This document shows positions 1-6,882 of a stretch of DNA of 9,211 nucleotides, piece after piece. The stretch lies in assembly GCA_016196785.1 (NCBI GenBank), contig JACPXA010000059.1, positions 1-9,211 of the forward strand, given 5' to 3'. Source of the DNA: Elusimicrobiota bacterium. GTDB lineage: Bacteria; Elusimicrobiota; Elusimicrobia; 2-01-FULL-59-12; JACPXA01. Each line of letters opens with the position of its first letter. Position 1 is the stretch's first letter. Position numbers and translations under genes: made by a program. The notes under the pieces were generated by a model that was given only the letters and a program-made list of their open reading frames with translations, was not told the origin of the DNA and did not search any database.

Positions 1-1
1 G

Positions 2-1930
2 AACAGCCCCAGGGGGGTCTTCTCGGATGGCACCAAGCTCTATGTCGCGGACACCGGGAATAATCGCGTCCTGATCTGGAACACCATCCCCACCGCAAAC
101 GACTCAGCCTCCGAGGTCGTCGTGGGTCAACCGGATACGGTCACCACGACCGCGAACACTACCCAAGGCGGCTTAAATGGGCCCACCGGGGTCTGGGTTA
201 GTGGTGAAAAGCTGTTCGTGGCTGACCGGGACAATCACCGTGTGCTCATCTACAACACCGTCCCCACCGCGCACGGCGCGTTGGCCGATAACGTCGTTGG
301 CCAGCCGAACTTCACCTCAGGCTCAGCCAACCAGGGAGACGCCGTCGCCGCCAACACCTTGAACACCCCTACGTCGGTGTCCGTCAGTGGCACTCAACTC
401 TTCGTCGCTGATCGGAGCAATCACCGCGTGTTGATCTATGATCCCATCCCGACCTCAGACAATGCGAACGCGAGCATCGCGGTGGGACAGGCAAACAAGA
501 CCTCCGGATCGGCCAATCAGGGAGGAGCGGCGGCGGCGAACACCTTGAATGGCCCCCGCGGAGTCTTCTCCGATGGAACCTATCTGGTGATCGCAGACGA
601 GTCGAACAACCGGGTGCTGATTTATAACGCCGTTCCCACGGCGGACAACGCCTCCGCCAATGTCGTGTTTGGACAGGCCGATGTCAGCTCCACAGGCAGG
701 GGAACCGCTGCGGATAGATTGGGCCTACCCTGTAGCGTCGTCATCGCCGCGAGCCAGCTCTTGGTCTTGGATAGTGACAATCACCGGGGGCTCATTAAGA
801 CCGCGATCCCTACCTCGCATGGCGCCTCGGCCAATTACGCCGTTGGCAAAACGAACCTGACGACCCAGGCGTACGACAACAACCCACCACAAGCCAATCG
901 CCTCGCGATGGGTGTGGGCGGGGGGGTCTTCTCCACGGGCACGACGCTCTTTGTCGCCGACTACGTCAATTACCGGGCGCTCCGGTTTAACACGATCCCC
1001 ACGGCGAATGATCCCAACGCGGATGTCGCGATTAGCGATGTGTCCAACCTCACCTCAGTGGGCAGTGGCGTCGCCGCCCAGAACGCCCTCACCTCCCCCA
1101 TCGGCCTCTGGGTAACAGGTACGACGCTGTTGATCGCCGATTCGGGACAACATCGGATCATGATCTGGACCTCCCTCCCCACCACGCATGGCGCGGCAGC
1201 TTCGCGCGTCTTGGGTCAGGCGAATTTCACCTCCGGGGCGGCCAACCGAGGCTTGTCCCCTGGCGCCAACACGCTGAATTCCCCTCAGGGCGTGACCGTG
1301 TCAGCCGATGGTACCAAGGTGGCGGTGGCCGACTACACGAACAACCGCGTGTTGATTTGGAACACCTTTCCGACGACCAATGGCCAGGCCGCCGATGTCG
1401 TTGTCGGACAAGCGAATTTCACCTTGAATGCCGCCAACCGAGGCGGGTCCACGGCGAGGAACACGCTGAACACCCCGGTCGGGGTCACGATCACCCCGGC
1501 TAACAAGCTCGTGATTGCGGATTCCTCCAACAATCGCGTGTTGGTGTATAACGCCATCCCCACGACCAACGGGACCGACGCAGACGTGGTCATCTGTCAG
1601 GCGGATTTCACCTCGAACCTGGCGGGAGCCTCAGCCACGGCGTGTAACAACCCGCAAACGGTGGCTGTTGCCCCCAATGGGCAGTTCTTCATCGCCGACT
1701 ACGGGAATAACCGCGTGTTGTTCTACAGCAGCCTCCCCACGACCAACGGGGCCGCCGCGACCGGCGTGCTGGGGCAGTCGGATTTCACCTCGTTTAACCC
1801 GAATGGAAACATCAGGGGGGGTGCCCCTACCGCCGCGACGCTGTGGCTCCCCGTCTCCGTGCAGGCGGATAGCAGCTATCTCTATGTGGGGGATGACGGC
1901 AACAACCGAGTCCTGCTGTATAAGCTCGTG
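2..1930 (+). repeat. Tandem array of 11 NHL-type protein repeats
   Basis: In-frame repeats inside the large protein gene. Units begin at 2 (partial), 173, 359, 545, 719, 902, 1088, 1274, 1466, 1643 and 1841, and complete units are 174-198 bases (58-66 codons). The consensus reads roughly LNxPxGV, then a short variable stretch, VADxxNNRVLIYN, xPTxNGxxADVVxGQ, and a linker such as ANFTSGxANxGG. Units beginning at 719 and 902 are the most degenerate: 719 has lost the RVLIYN motif, and 902 lacks the GQ dipeptide. NHL repeats build beta-propeller blades. Eleven or more units would make about two propellers of the common six-bladed type, but the total is unknown because the array starts off-window. 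Confidence 0.85.
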
Positions 1931-3982
1931 CCGGCTGTGCCCACCACCCTCGCGGCCACATCCGTCACCGCGACCTCGGTTAACGTGAGCTGGTCGAGCA
2001 ACAGCAATACCGGCGAAGTCACGTATGGGGTCGAACGGGCCGCCGGCACCTGCGGTGGGAGCCCCAGCTTTACGGAGGTGACGAATGCCTCCTCCCGCCC
2101 CACCGCCACCACGTACACCGACTCAGGACTCTCGGCAGGCACCAACTATTGCTATCGGGTGCGGGCGTTTGCGGGGCACGGGGGGGCCAGTGGCTATACC
2201 GCCTCAGTCTCGACGCAGACGACCGTGGGTACCCCATCCGGGTTGACCGTGACGGACGTCAGCGCCACCGCCGTTTCGTTAAGCTGGACTGCCGGGACCA
2301 GCGGTTCCACCTATGGGGTGGAGCGGGCGGCAGGGAGCTGCAGCGGGACGTTCACGGAGGTCACCGATTCCTCCAATCGTTCCTCTGACACCACCTACAC
2401 CAGTTCAAGCCTGACGCCGAACACCACGTATTGCTTCCGAGTGCGGGCCTTCAACAGCGCAGGGGTTGCCACCTCGTATAGCTCGACCGCCTCGAAGACG
2501 ACGTTGGCAGCCAAACCCACCAGTCTCACGGTGACCTCCAGCAATAAAGATGGCAAGGCGACCCTGAGCTGGTCGGCCAACTCGAACCCGTCTGGGACCA
2601 CCTACATCGTGTCGCGAGCCCCGGCGCTGACCGAGACCACCTGCGGGACCTATGCCACGGCGAAGGAGGGGCTGACCGACACCACGTATACGGATGCCCC
2701 CACGCCGGATGCCTATTACTGCTATCAGGTGAGCGCGAAGAATGCCGATGGCGTCGCGTCCTCAGCGGTCACCGCGCTCTACAACTTTGTCCAGCCGAAG
2801 AGTTCAGCCGCGCCGCCTGCCGCCATGCCGGAGCTTCGGTTGGAGGTGCTGAACGCGACCACGTTAAAGGTGAGTTGGCCGGACTATAAGGCGGTGCGAA
2901 CGGATGGGACCTCGTTCACCCTCGGTGGGTTTGAGGCCTGTTTGGTTACGGATTGCGGGACGGACTTCTCCGCGTTCGCGACTGCAGATTATACGCGGTA
3001 CTGTGAGTCAAAGTCCACCGCCACCACGTCCCACACAGTGGATACGAGCCGGCTGGCCAGCACCGTGAAGTGTTTGGTGGTGCTGGCGAAGGATAAGATT
3101 GATAAACGCTCGACAGGCGCCGGAGCGGCGGTAGACTTGACCACCCGGACCTCGGGCGACCTCGAAGCGGGGCTGCTCCGCACCTATGTGGCTGACGATC
3201 AGGCGTCGTTGTGGAGCATCCCGGTGCCAGGAATGAAAACGCTCCGGGAGCAAGTCAAGGCCGCCACAGGGCTCGATGAGAATGCCATCACGATATCGGT
3301 GAAGGAAGTGACGGTGAGCGAGACGGCCAAAAAGACGCTGAACGTGGTGAAGGAAGTGAAGGTCGAGGTCGCGAAGATCACCAGTGGAACGGCCAAAGAG
3401 GAGCTTAATGTCATCCCGCAACTGACCTCCCCGTTCACCATGACGTTTCAGTACGAGATCGTCTCCTCACTGAGCCGGCCGTTGGAAGCGGCGGCTCCAG
3501 GACAGCGGCGGCCGGCGTTGGTTCGAGAGGTCGTGGCCAAGGCGGGGGAGACGAAGAATCTTGGGGTTTTCTATAAAGCGGGGGACACGTGGATTCCTCT
3601 GGGGGGCAAGGTGGATTCGGTGAACAAGAAGGTGACGTTGGAAACGGCCCGCTTTGGAAACTTCCAGTTGCGGGAGGTGCTGCGGGGGACAGAGTTCAAG
3701 CTGACGCGGGTATTCCCGCGGGTCATCACCCCGAACGGGGATGGATGGAACGATGTGGTAGTGTTCCAGGTGGAGAACCCGGCGGCTGACACCGTGACGG
3801 GAGAAATCTTTGACATGTCGGGGGCGAAGGTGGCGGACCTGAGTAAGGTCTCCAATGAGGAGAATGCCTTCCAGTGGGATGGGAAGGACAGTGGAGGGCG
3901 GGTGGTGCCGATGGGGGTCTATCTCTACCAGATCAAAGGCGGGTCCAACAGGTTCTCTGGGACGGTCGTGGTTGCCCGATGA
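2..3982 (+). CDS. Large secreted NHL-repeat / fibronectin III protein with C-terminal Ig-like domain (5' partial)
   Basis: The frame is open from base 2 to the TGA at 3980-3982 (1326 codons). It is already inside an NHL repeat at base 2, so the true start lies upstream of the window; the GTG at 122 is internal. Domains in order: 11 NHL-type units (2-1930) with recurring motifs such as VADxxNNRVLIWN and VVGQANFTS; FN3-like domains at about 1931-2224, 2228-2515 and 2516-2805, plus a more divergent one at about 2813-3160; a beta-rich, partly lysine-rich region of no recognised family (about 3161-3718); and a C-terminal Ig-like domain (3719-3979) with TPNGDGWND, FDMSGAKV, WDGKDSGG and GVYLYQIKGG, as in FlgD-Ig and CHU_C-type domains. 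Such architectures are typical of exported or cell-surface proteins. The signal peptide would be off-window. No catalytic residues are visible; the propellers and FN3 domains suggest binding or scaffolding (inference). The stop overlaps the start of the downstream kinase gene. Confidence 0.9.
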   Translation, partial: NSPRGVFSDGTKLYVADTGNNRVLIWNTIPTANDSASEVVVGQPDTVTTTANTTQGGLNGPTGVWVSGEKLFVADRDNHRVLIYNTVPTAHGALADNVVGQPNFTSGSANQGDAVAANTLNTPTSVSVSGTQLFVADRSNHRVLIYDPIPTSDNANASIAVGQANKTSGSANQGGAAAANTLNGPRGVFSDGTYLVIADESNNRVLIYNAVPTADNASANVVFGQADVSSTGRGTAADRLGLPCSVVIAASQLLVLDSDNHRGLIKTAIPTSHGASANYAVGKTNLTTQAYDNNPPQANRLAMGVGGGVFSTGTTLFVADYVNYRALRFNTIPTANDPNADVAISDVSNLTSVGSGVAAQNALTSPIGLWVTGTTLLIADSGQHRIMIWTSLPTTHGAAASRVLGQANFTSGAANRGLSPGANTLNSPQGVTVSADGTKVAVADYTNNRVLIWNTFPTTNGQAADVVVGQANFTLNAANRGGSTARNTLNTPVGVTITPANKLVIADSSNNRVLVYNAIPTTNGTDADVVICQADFTSNLAGASATACNNPQTVAVAPNGQFFIADYGNNRVLFYSSLPTTNGAAATGVLGQSDFTSFNPNGNIRGGAPTAATLWLPVSVQADSSYLYVGDDGNNRVLLYKLVPAVPTTLAATSVTATSVNVSWSSNSNTGEVTYGVERAAGTCGGSPSFTEVTNASSRPTATTYTDSGLSAGTNYCYRVRAFAGHGGASGYTASVSTQTTVGTPSGLTVTDVSATAVSLSWTAGTSGSTYGVERAAGSCSGTFTEVTDSSNRSSDTTYTSSSLTPNTTYCFRVRAFNSAGVATSYSSTASKTTLAAKPTSLTVTSSNKDGKATLSWSANSNPSGTTYIVSRAPALTETTCGTYATAKEGLTDTTYTDAPTPDAYYCYQVSAKNADGVASSAVTALYNFVQPKSSAAPPAAMPELRLEVLNATTLKVSWPDYKAVRTDGTSFTLGGFEACLVTDCGTDFSAFATADYTRYCESKSTATTSHTVDTSRLASTVKCLVVLAKDKIDKRSTGAGAAVDLTTRTSGDLEAGLLRTYVADDQASLWSIPVPGMKTLREQVKAATGLDENAITISVKEVTVSETAKKTLNVVKEVKVEVAKITSGTAKEELNVIPQLTSPFTMTFQYEIVSSLSRPLEAAAPGQRRPALVREVVAKAGETKNLGVFYKAGDTWIPLGGKVDSVNKKVTLETARFGNFQLREVLRGTEFKLTRVFPRVITPNGDGWNDVVVFQVENPAADTVTGEIFDMSGAKVADLSKVSNEENAFQWDGKDSGGRVVPMGVYLYQIKGGSNRFSGTVVVAR
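1931..3160 (+). repeat. Tandem fibronectin type III-like domains with conserved cysteine pairs
   Basis: Three similar FN3-like domains of about 95-100 codons start near 1931, 2228 and 2516. Each has an early strand with a conserved tryptophan (VSWSS, LSWTA, LSWSA) and a late strand of the form YCYRVRAF, YCFRVRAF or YCYQVSAK. The first two share the string YGVERAAG. Each also carries an earlier cysteine (codons at 2051, 2339, 2642) paired with the one in the YCY/YCF strand (2150, 2432, 2720). A fourth, weaker domain (about 2813-3160) keeps LKVSW and has four cysteines (2939, 2954, 3002, 3071). The first three assignments are firm; the fourth is tentative. Confidence 0.75.
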
Positions 3983-5490
3983 GCATTCGACTGCGTCTGG
4001 CGTGGGCGTTTCTCGTGATGACCGGCTTGGTGGTGTTGACCGGGACGGCCTTACTCTTCACCCAGCAGGTGGGAGAACGATATGCCCTCCTCGGCCTTCG
4101 GGCGGCCCGGGTCGGTCAAATCACGCGGGAGCTCCAGGTGCAGCTCAACCGACATCTTCGGGCGATGGATTTCTTTCTGCTCTTGGGCGAGGCCAGTGAT
4201 CGGCAGCGGTTTGAAGAGACCGGTGGTGAGGTGCGGCGGATCCTGAAGGAGTGGCAGGAGGTCACCACCCACGAGCCATCGGAATGGATTGACTATCGCC
4301 AGGTGGCCCGTGCCTATGACCGGTTCCGACAGACGGCAGACCAGGTCATCACCCTGCGGGCTGAGGCCCCGGGACCAGCCCTCTGGCAGCTCTTGGAACG
4401 GCCGTTTCTCACGGAGAGCGAACTGCTCAAACGCCTGGTGGATCAGACCGTCCAGCAAGATCTCGCGGGACGGGAAGCTGTCAGCGCGCAAGGCCGACGC
4501 GTTCGACAGTTAGGCCTCAATGTTGCCCTTGTCTTCAGCGCCTTGGCCATCCTGATGGCGCTGGGGCTGGCCTGGTGGATCTTCCGGTCTGTGGCACAGC
4601 CGCTCCGGGTTCTGATCAAGGCCGCAGAGTCCATCGGGCAGGGGGATCTCACGGTGCGCCTCGCGATGTCTCGCCGGCATGAGATCGGGCAGTTAGCCCT
4701 GGCGTTGAATCAGATGGCGGAAAACCTTGAGCGGCTCCAAACGCAGGTGATCCAGATGCATCGGATGAGCGCCTTAGGCCAAGTGGCCGGTGGTGTGGCG
4801 CACGAGCTCAACAATCCCTTAACCGGGGTTTTGGGGCCGGCGCAGCTCTTAAAACAGCAACTCCCACTGGGGAATCCTCACCGGGAGATGATCGAACGCA
4901 TCGAGGCCTCGGCGCTCCGCTGTCGCAAGATCGTCCGGGAGCTCTTAGATTTTGCCCGGCCCACCAAACTGGAGATGGAAGAGGTAAATCTCACTGCGCT
5001 CTGGGAAGACACGCTCGCCCTGTGCCACTCAGATCTATCGGTCCACAACATCACCGTTCAGAAAAACCTGTTGGCGGGGCTGCCGTTGGTCCGCGGCAGC
5101 CGGCAGTCTCTGCAACAAGTGTTCCTGAATTTAGTGACCAATGCCTGGCAGGCGATGCCGGGCGGCGGGACACTCACCATCACCACCCGCCTGGTGGCGA
5201 ATGGGTGGGTGGAAACCCTGGTGGCCGATACGGGGCTCGGCATCCCGCGCCAGCACTTGACTCGGGTCTTTGAGCCCTTTTTTACCACCAAAGAGACGGG
5301 CCACGGGACGGGACTGGGCTTAAGCGTGTCCTACGGACTCATTCAGCGACACGGGGGAAGTCTGGAGGCCCAGAGCGAGGGAGCCGGGAAGGGAACGACC
5401 TTCGTCGTGCGGCTGCCCAGCGTCTTCGCCTTGCCAGCGAAGGGAGCGGGAGTATCCCCCTCAGTGTCCATTGGGCAGACCCTCTCATGA
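3979..5490 (+). CDS. Membrane-bound sensor histidine kinase (HAMP-HisKA-HATPase)
   Basis: A 503-residue sensor kinase that would autophosphorylate on histidine and pass the phosphate to a response regulator. Residues 8-28 form a first membrane helix. Residues about 30-177 are a mostly helical sensor region of no recognised ligand family, and about 179-202 form a second membrane helix. HAMP follows (about 203-255), then HisKA with the phosphoacceptor H275 in GGVAHELNNP, and a HATPase domain with N-box N388 (LNLVTNAW), G1 D417 (VADTGLGIP), the FEPFFTTK F-box and the GHGTGLGLS G2 box (441-449). All catalytic motifs are intact. The kinase core resembles NtrB/ZraS-type enzymes. The ATG at 3979 is chosen because it overlaps the upstream TGA (ATGA) and begins a typical short cytoplasmic lead into the first helix. 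A GTG at 3874 in the same frame would overlap the upstream gene by over 100 bases. A low-complexity tail of about 22 residues follows the ATPase domain. Likely partner: the next gene. Confidence 0.93.
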   Translation: MSIRLRLAWAFLVMTGLVVLTGTALLFTQQVGERYALLGLRAARVGQITRELQVQLNRHLRAMDFFLLLGEASDRQRFEETGGEVRRILKEWQEVTTHEPSEWIDYRQVARAYDRFRQTADQVITLRAEAPGPALWQLLERPFLTESELLKRLVDQTVQQDLAGREAVSAQGRRVRQLGLNVALVFSALAILMALGLAWWIFRSVAQPLRVLIKAAESIGQGDLTVRLAMSRRHEIGQLALALNQMAENLERLQTQVIQMHRMSALGQVAGGVAHELNNPLTGVLGPAQLLKQQLPLGNPHREMIERIEASALRCRKIVRELLDFARPTKLEMEEVNLTALWEDTLALCHSDLSVHNITVQKNLLAGLPLVRGSRQSLQQVFLNLVTNAWQAMPGGGTLTITTRLVANGWVETLVADTGLGIPRQHLTRVFEPFFTTKETGHGTGLGLSVSYGLIQRHGGSLEAQSEGAGKGTTFVVRLPSVFALPAKGAGVSPSVSIGQTLS

Positions 5491-5870
5491 GTGCCATCCG
5501 CTCAATGGTCATTGTCGAAGATGATCCTGATGTTGTCCAATTTTTACAAGCCGCTCTCGCGGGGTGGGATGGCCCGCTCAAGATGTCCATCTGTACGAAC
5601 GGACAGGAAGCCATCGCCACCATCATCCGTGAGCAGCCGGATTTGGTGATGTTAGATCTGATGCTTCCCCGGATTTCGGGGTTTGAGGTGTTCCGCCAGA
5701 TCAAGACGCGCTGCCCCGGCAAGCGGCCGAAGGTCCTCATCATAACCGCCTACCATGCCGATGGCACCGAGGCCGCCATCGAATCGCTGGGGGCTGACGG
5801 GTTTATCGCCAAACCCTTTACCCTCGAAGAGCTCTACGACCAACTCCGTCCCTTCTTAGAGACTCGCTAA
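5487..5870 (+). CDS. Single-domain response regulator (CheY-like receiver)
   Basis: A 127-residue protein made only of a receiver domain. The acidic pocket is E11-D12-D13, the phosphoacceptor is D57 (LVMLDLMLP), the switch threonine is T87 (IITAYH), and the conserved lysine is K109 in AKPF. All are in the expected places, so it should be phosphorylatable. There is no DNA-binding, enzymatic or other output domain, and the frame ends with TAA at 5868-5870. The start ATG overlaps the kinase stop (ATGA), indicating translational coupling and that the kinase upstream is its likely phosphodonor. It probably signals by protein-protein contact or serves as a phosphorelay intermediate; the target is not visible here. 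No Shine-Dalgarno precedes the start, which fits reinitiation after the kinase. Confidence 0.93.
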   Translation: MSAIRSMVIVEDDPDVVQFLQAALAGWDGPLKMSICTNGQEAIATIIREQPDLVMLDLMLPRISGFEVFRQIKTRCPGKRPKVLIITAYHADGTEAAIESLGADGFIAKPFTLEELYDQLRPFLETR

Positions 5871-5882
5871 ACTCCCTAGGGG

Positions 5883-6800
5883 TCAGACGGGAGAAAAATG
5901 GGTAATGTCGGAGAACTGACGGTAGCGAGTTTGGATCTCGTCAAGGGTGAGGGAGGTCAAGCGTTCTAGGCTAAACCGTTCTACGTTGAAGGAAGCGAGG
6001 ACACTGCCAAAAATCACCGCTTGGCGTAGCGCCGCAGTGGTCAAGGGTTGGTCGTGATGGTGTCGCGCCAGTGAGCCGAAGAATCCCCCAGCAAAGCAAT
6101 CCCCCGCGCCAGTCGGATCATACACCTCTTCGAGAGGGAACGCCGGGGCGGCGAAGAAGTCCTGTTGCGTGAAGAGCAGAACCCCATGCTCCCCCTTCTT
6201 GATCACCACAACCCGAGGACCCCATTGGAGGAGCAGCCTGCCGGCTTTGATGAGGCTGGACTGTTGGGTGAGCTGACGGGCCTCGCCGTCATTCAGAATA
6301 AAGATGTGTACCTGTTTGAGGAGTGCCAACAGCGGCTCCCGCTTGGTTCGAATCCAGAGGTTCATGGTATCGCAGGCAATCAAGCGCGGTGCCTTCACCT
6401 GAGTCAGGACCTCCAATTGCAGTTCCGGGTTGATATTGGCCAGGAACACGAACTCGCTCGCTTGGTAGGCTGTCGGGATCTTGGGTTGAAAGGTCTCAAA
6501 GACATTCAGCTCGGTAGCCAGGGTATGGGCCTCATTGAGGTCGTATTCGTAGCTTCCCTGCCAACGGAACGTACGGCCGGGCGCCACTTCTAACCCATCC
6601 AGATGGACCCCCCGTTGTCTGAGGAGCGTCAGGTGTTCCTGGGGGAAGTCTTCACCTACCACCCCGACTAACCGGACTGGCGCAAAAAAGCTGGCGGCGT
6701 ACGCAAAATACGTCGCTGAACCTCCCAAGGCTTCTTTCACCGCGCCAAACGGGGTTTTGACCGTGTCCAGCCCCACCGAACCCACCACCAAGAGATTCAC
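5883..6800 (-). CDS. PfkB/ribokinase-family carbohydrate or nucleoside kinase
   Basis: A 305-residue ATP-dependent kinase that would phosphorylate a hydroxyl of a sugar or nucleoside. The N terminus (LLVVGSVGLD, then GGSATYFAYAA at residues 26-36) matches the first PfkB region. NDGEARQL (170-177) and KKGEHG (201-206) are typical internal strands. DPTGAGDCFAGGF (228-240) is the second PfkB signature, with the catalytic base D234 and anion-hole glycines present. Length is normal for the family. The specific substrate cannot be read from the sequence, so no gene symbol is given. The start is a GTG (6800-6798). An in-frame TAA lies four codons upstream with no other start between, so the GTG is the first possible start. 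There is no Shine-Dalgarno, but an extended -10 element sits just upstream. The gene converges on the response regulator (12 bases between stops) and is divergent from proA. Confidence 0.9.
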   Translation of the reverse strand: MNLLVVGSVGLDTVKTPFGAVKEALGGSATYFAYAASFFAPVRLVGVVGEDFPQEHLTLLRQRGVHLDGLEVAPGRTFRWQGSYEYDLNEAHTLATELNVFETFQPKIPTAYQASEFVFLANINPELQLEVLTQVKAPRLIACDTMNLWIRTKREPLLALLKQVHIFILNDGEARQLTQQSSLIKAGRLLLQWGPRVVVIKKGEHGVLLFTQQDFFAAPAFPLEEVYDPTGAGDCFAGGFFGSLARHHHDQPLTTAALRQAVIFGSVLASFNVERFSLERLTSLTLDEIQTRYRQFSDITHFSPV

Positions 6801-6806
6801 ATACTC

Positions 6807-6815
6807 ATTTTAGCA
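6807..6815 (-). promoter_or_regulatory. Extended -10 promoter element for the PfkB kinase gene
   Basis: Read on the - strand the sequence is TGCTAAAAT, which is a TGn extension followed by the -10 hexamer TAAAAT. The hexamer ends 6 bases before the GTG start, so the predicted transcription start falls at or very near the G of the start codon, giving a leaderless mRNA. The -35 region at the right spacing is a poor match, as is common for extended -10 promoters. This is a sequence-based prediction only. Confidence 0.4.
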
Positions 6816-6840
6816 AATCTAGAATTCTGATGGAGGGTCA

Positions 6841-6870
6841 GTTACAACAATGGGGTTGATGTGATACAAT
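6841..6870 (+). promoter_or_regulatory. Candidate extended -10 promoter for proA
   Basis: TGATACAAT at 6862-6870 gives a TGn extension plus the -10 hexamer TACAAT (6865-6870). A four-of-six -35 match, GTTACA, lies at 6841-6846 with an 18-base spacer. Only 12 bases separate the -10 from the proA ATG at 6883, so the 5' leader would be about 4-7 bases. The region is markedly AT-richer than the flanking genes. Together with the opposite element at 6807-6815 it makes a compact divergent promoter region. Prediction only. Confidence 0.45.
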
Positions 6871-6882
6871 TTTAATAAACTC

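Noticed and set aside
122..124. GTG as the start of the large repeat protein
   Set aside because: The same frame is open back to base 2 and encodes a well-formed NHL repeat there, so this GTG is an internal valine codon.
1515..1988. 157-codon + strand frame overlapping the NHL array
   Set aside because: It is an out-of-frame shadow of the repeats, rich in arginine, proline and serine, and it lacks any domain.
3008..3441. Minus-strand frames of 80-137 codons opposite the large protein
   Set aside because: They are low-complexity products of GC-rich codons on the opposite strand of a well-supported gene, with no domain.
3874..3978. 35-codon N-terminal extension of the histidine kinase from a GTG
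   Set aside because: It would lie inside the conserved C-terminal domain of the upstream gene, encodes no recognisable segment, and the ATG at 3979 gives the typical ATGA overlap and membrane-helix lead.
5874..5881. CCCTAGGG palindrome as a terminator
   Set aside because: It is a bare 8-base palindrome with no loop and no following T-run on either strand, so it cannot form a usable terminator hairpin.
6845..6858. CAAC-N6-GTTG inverted repeat in the divergent spacer as an operator
   Set aside because: Four-base arms are too short to stand out from chance, and flanking bases do not extend the symmetry.
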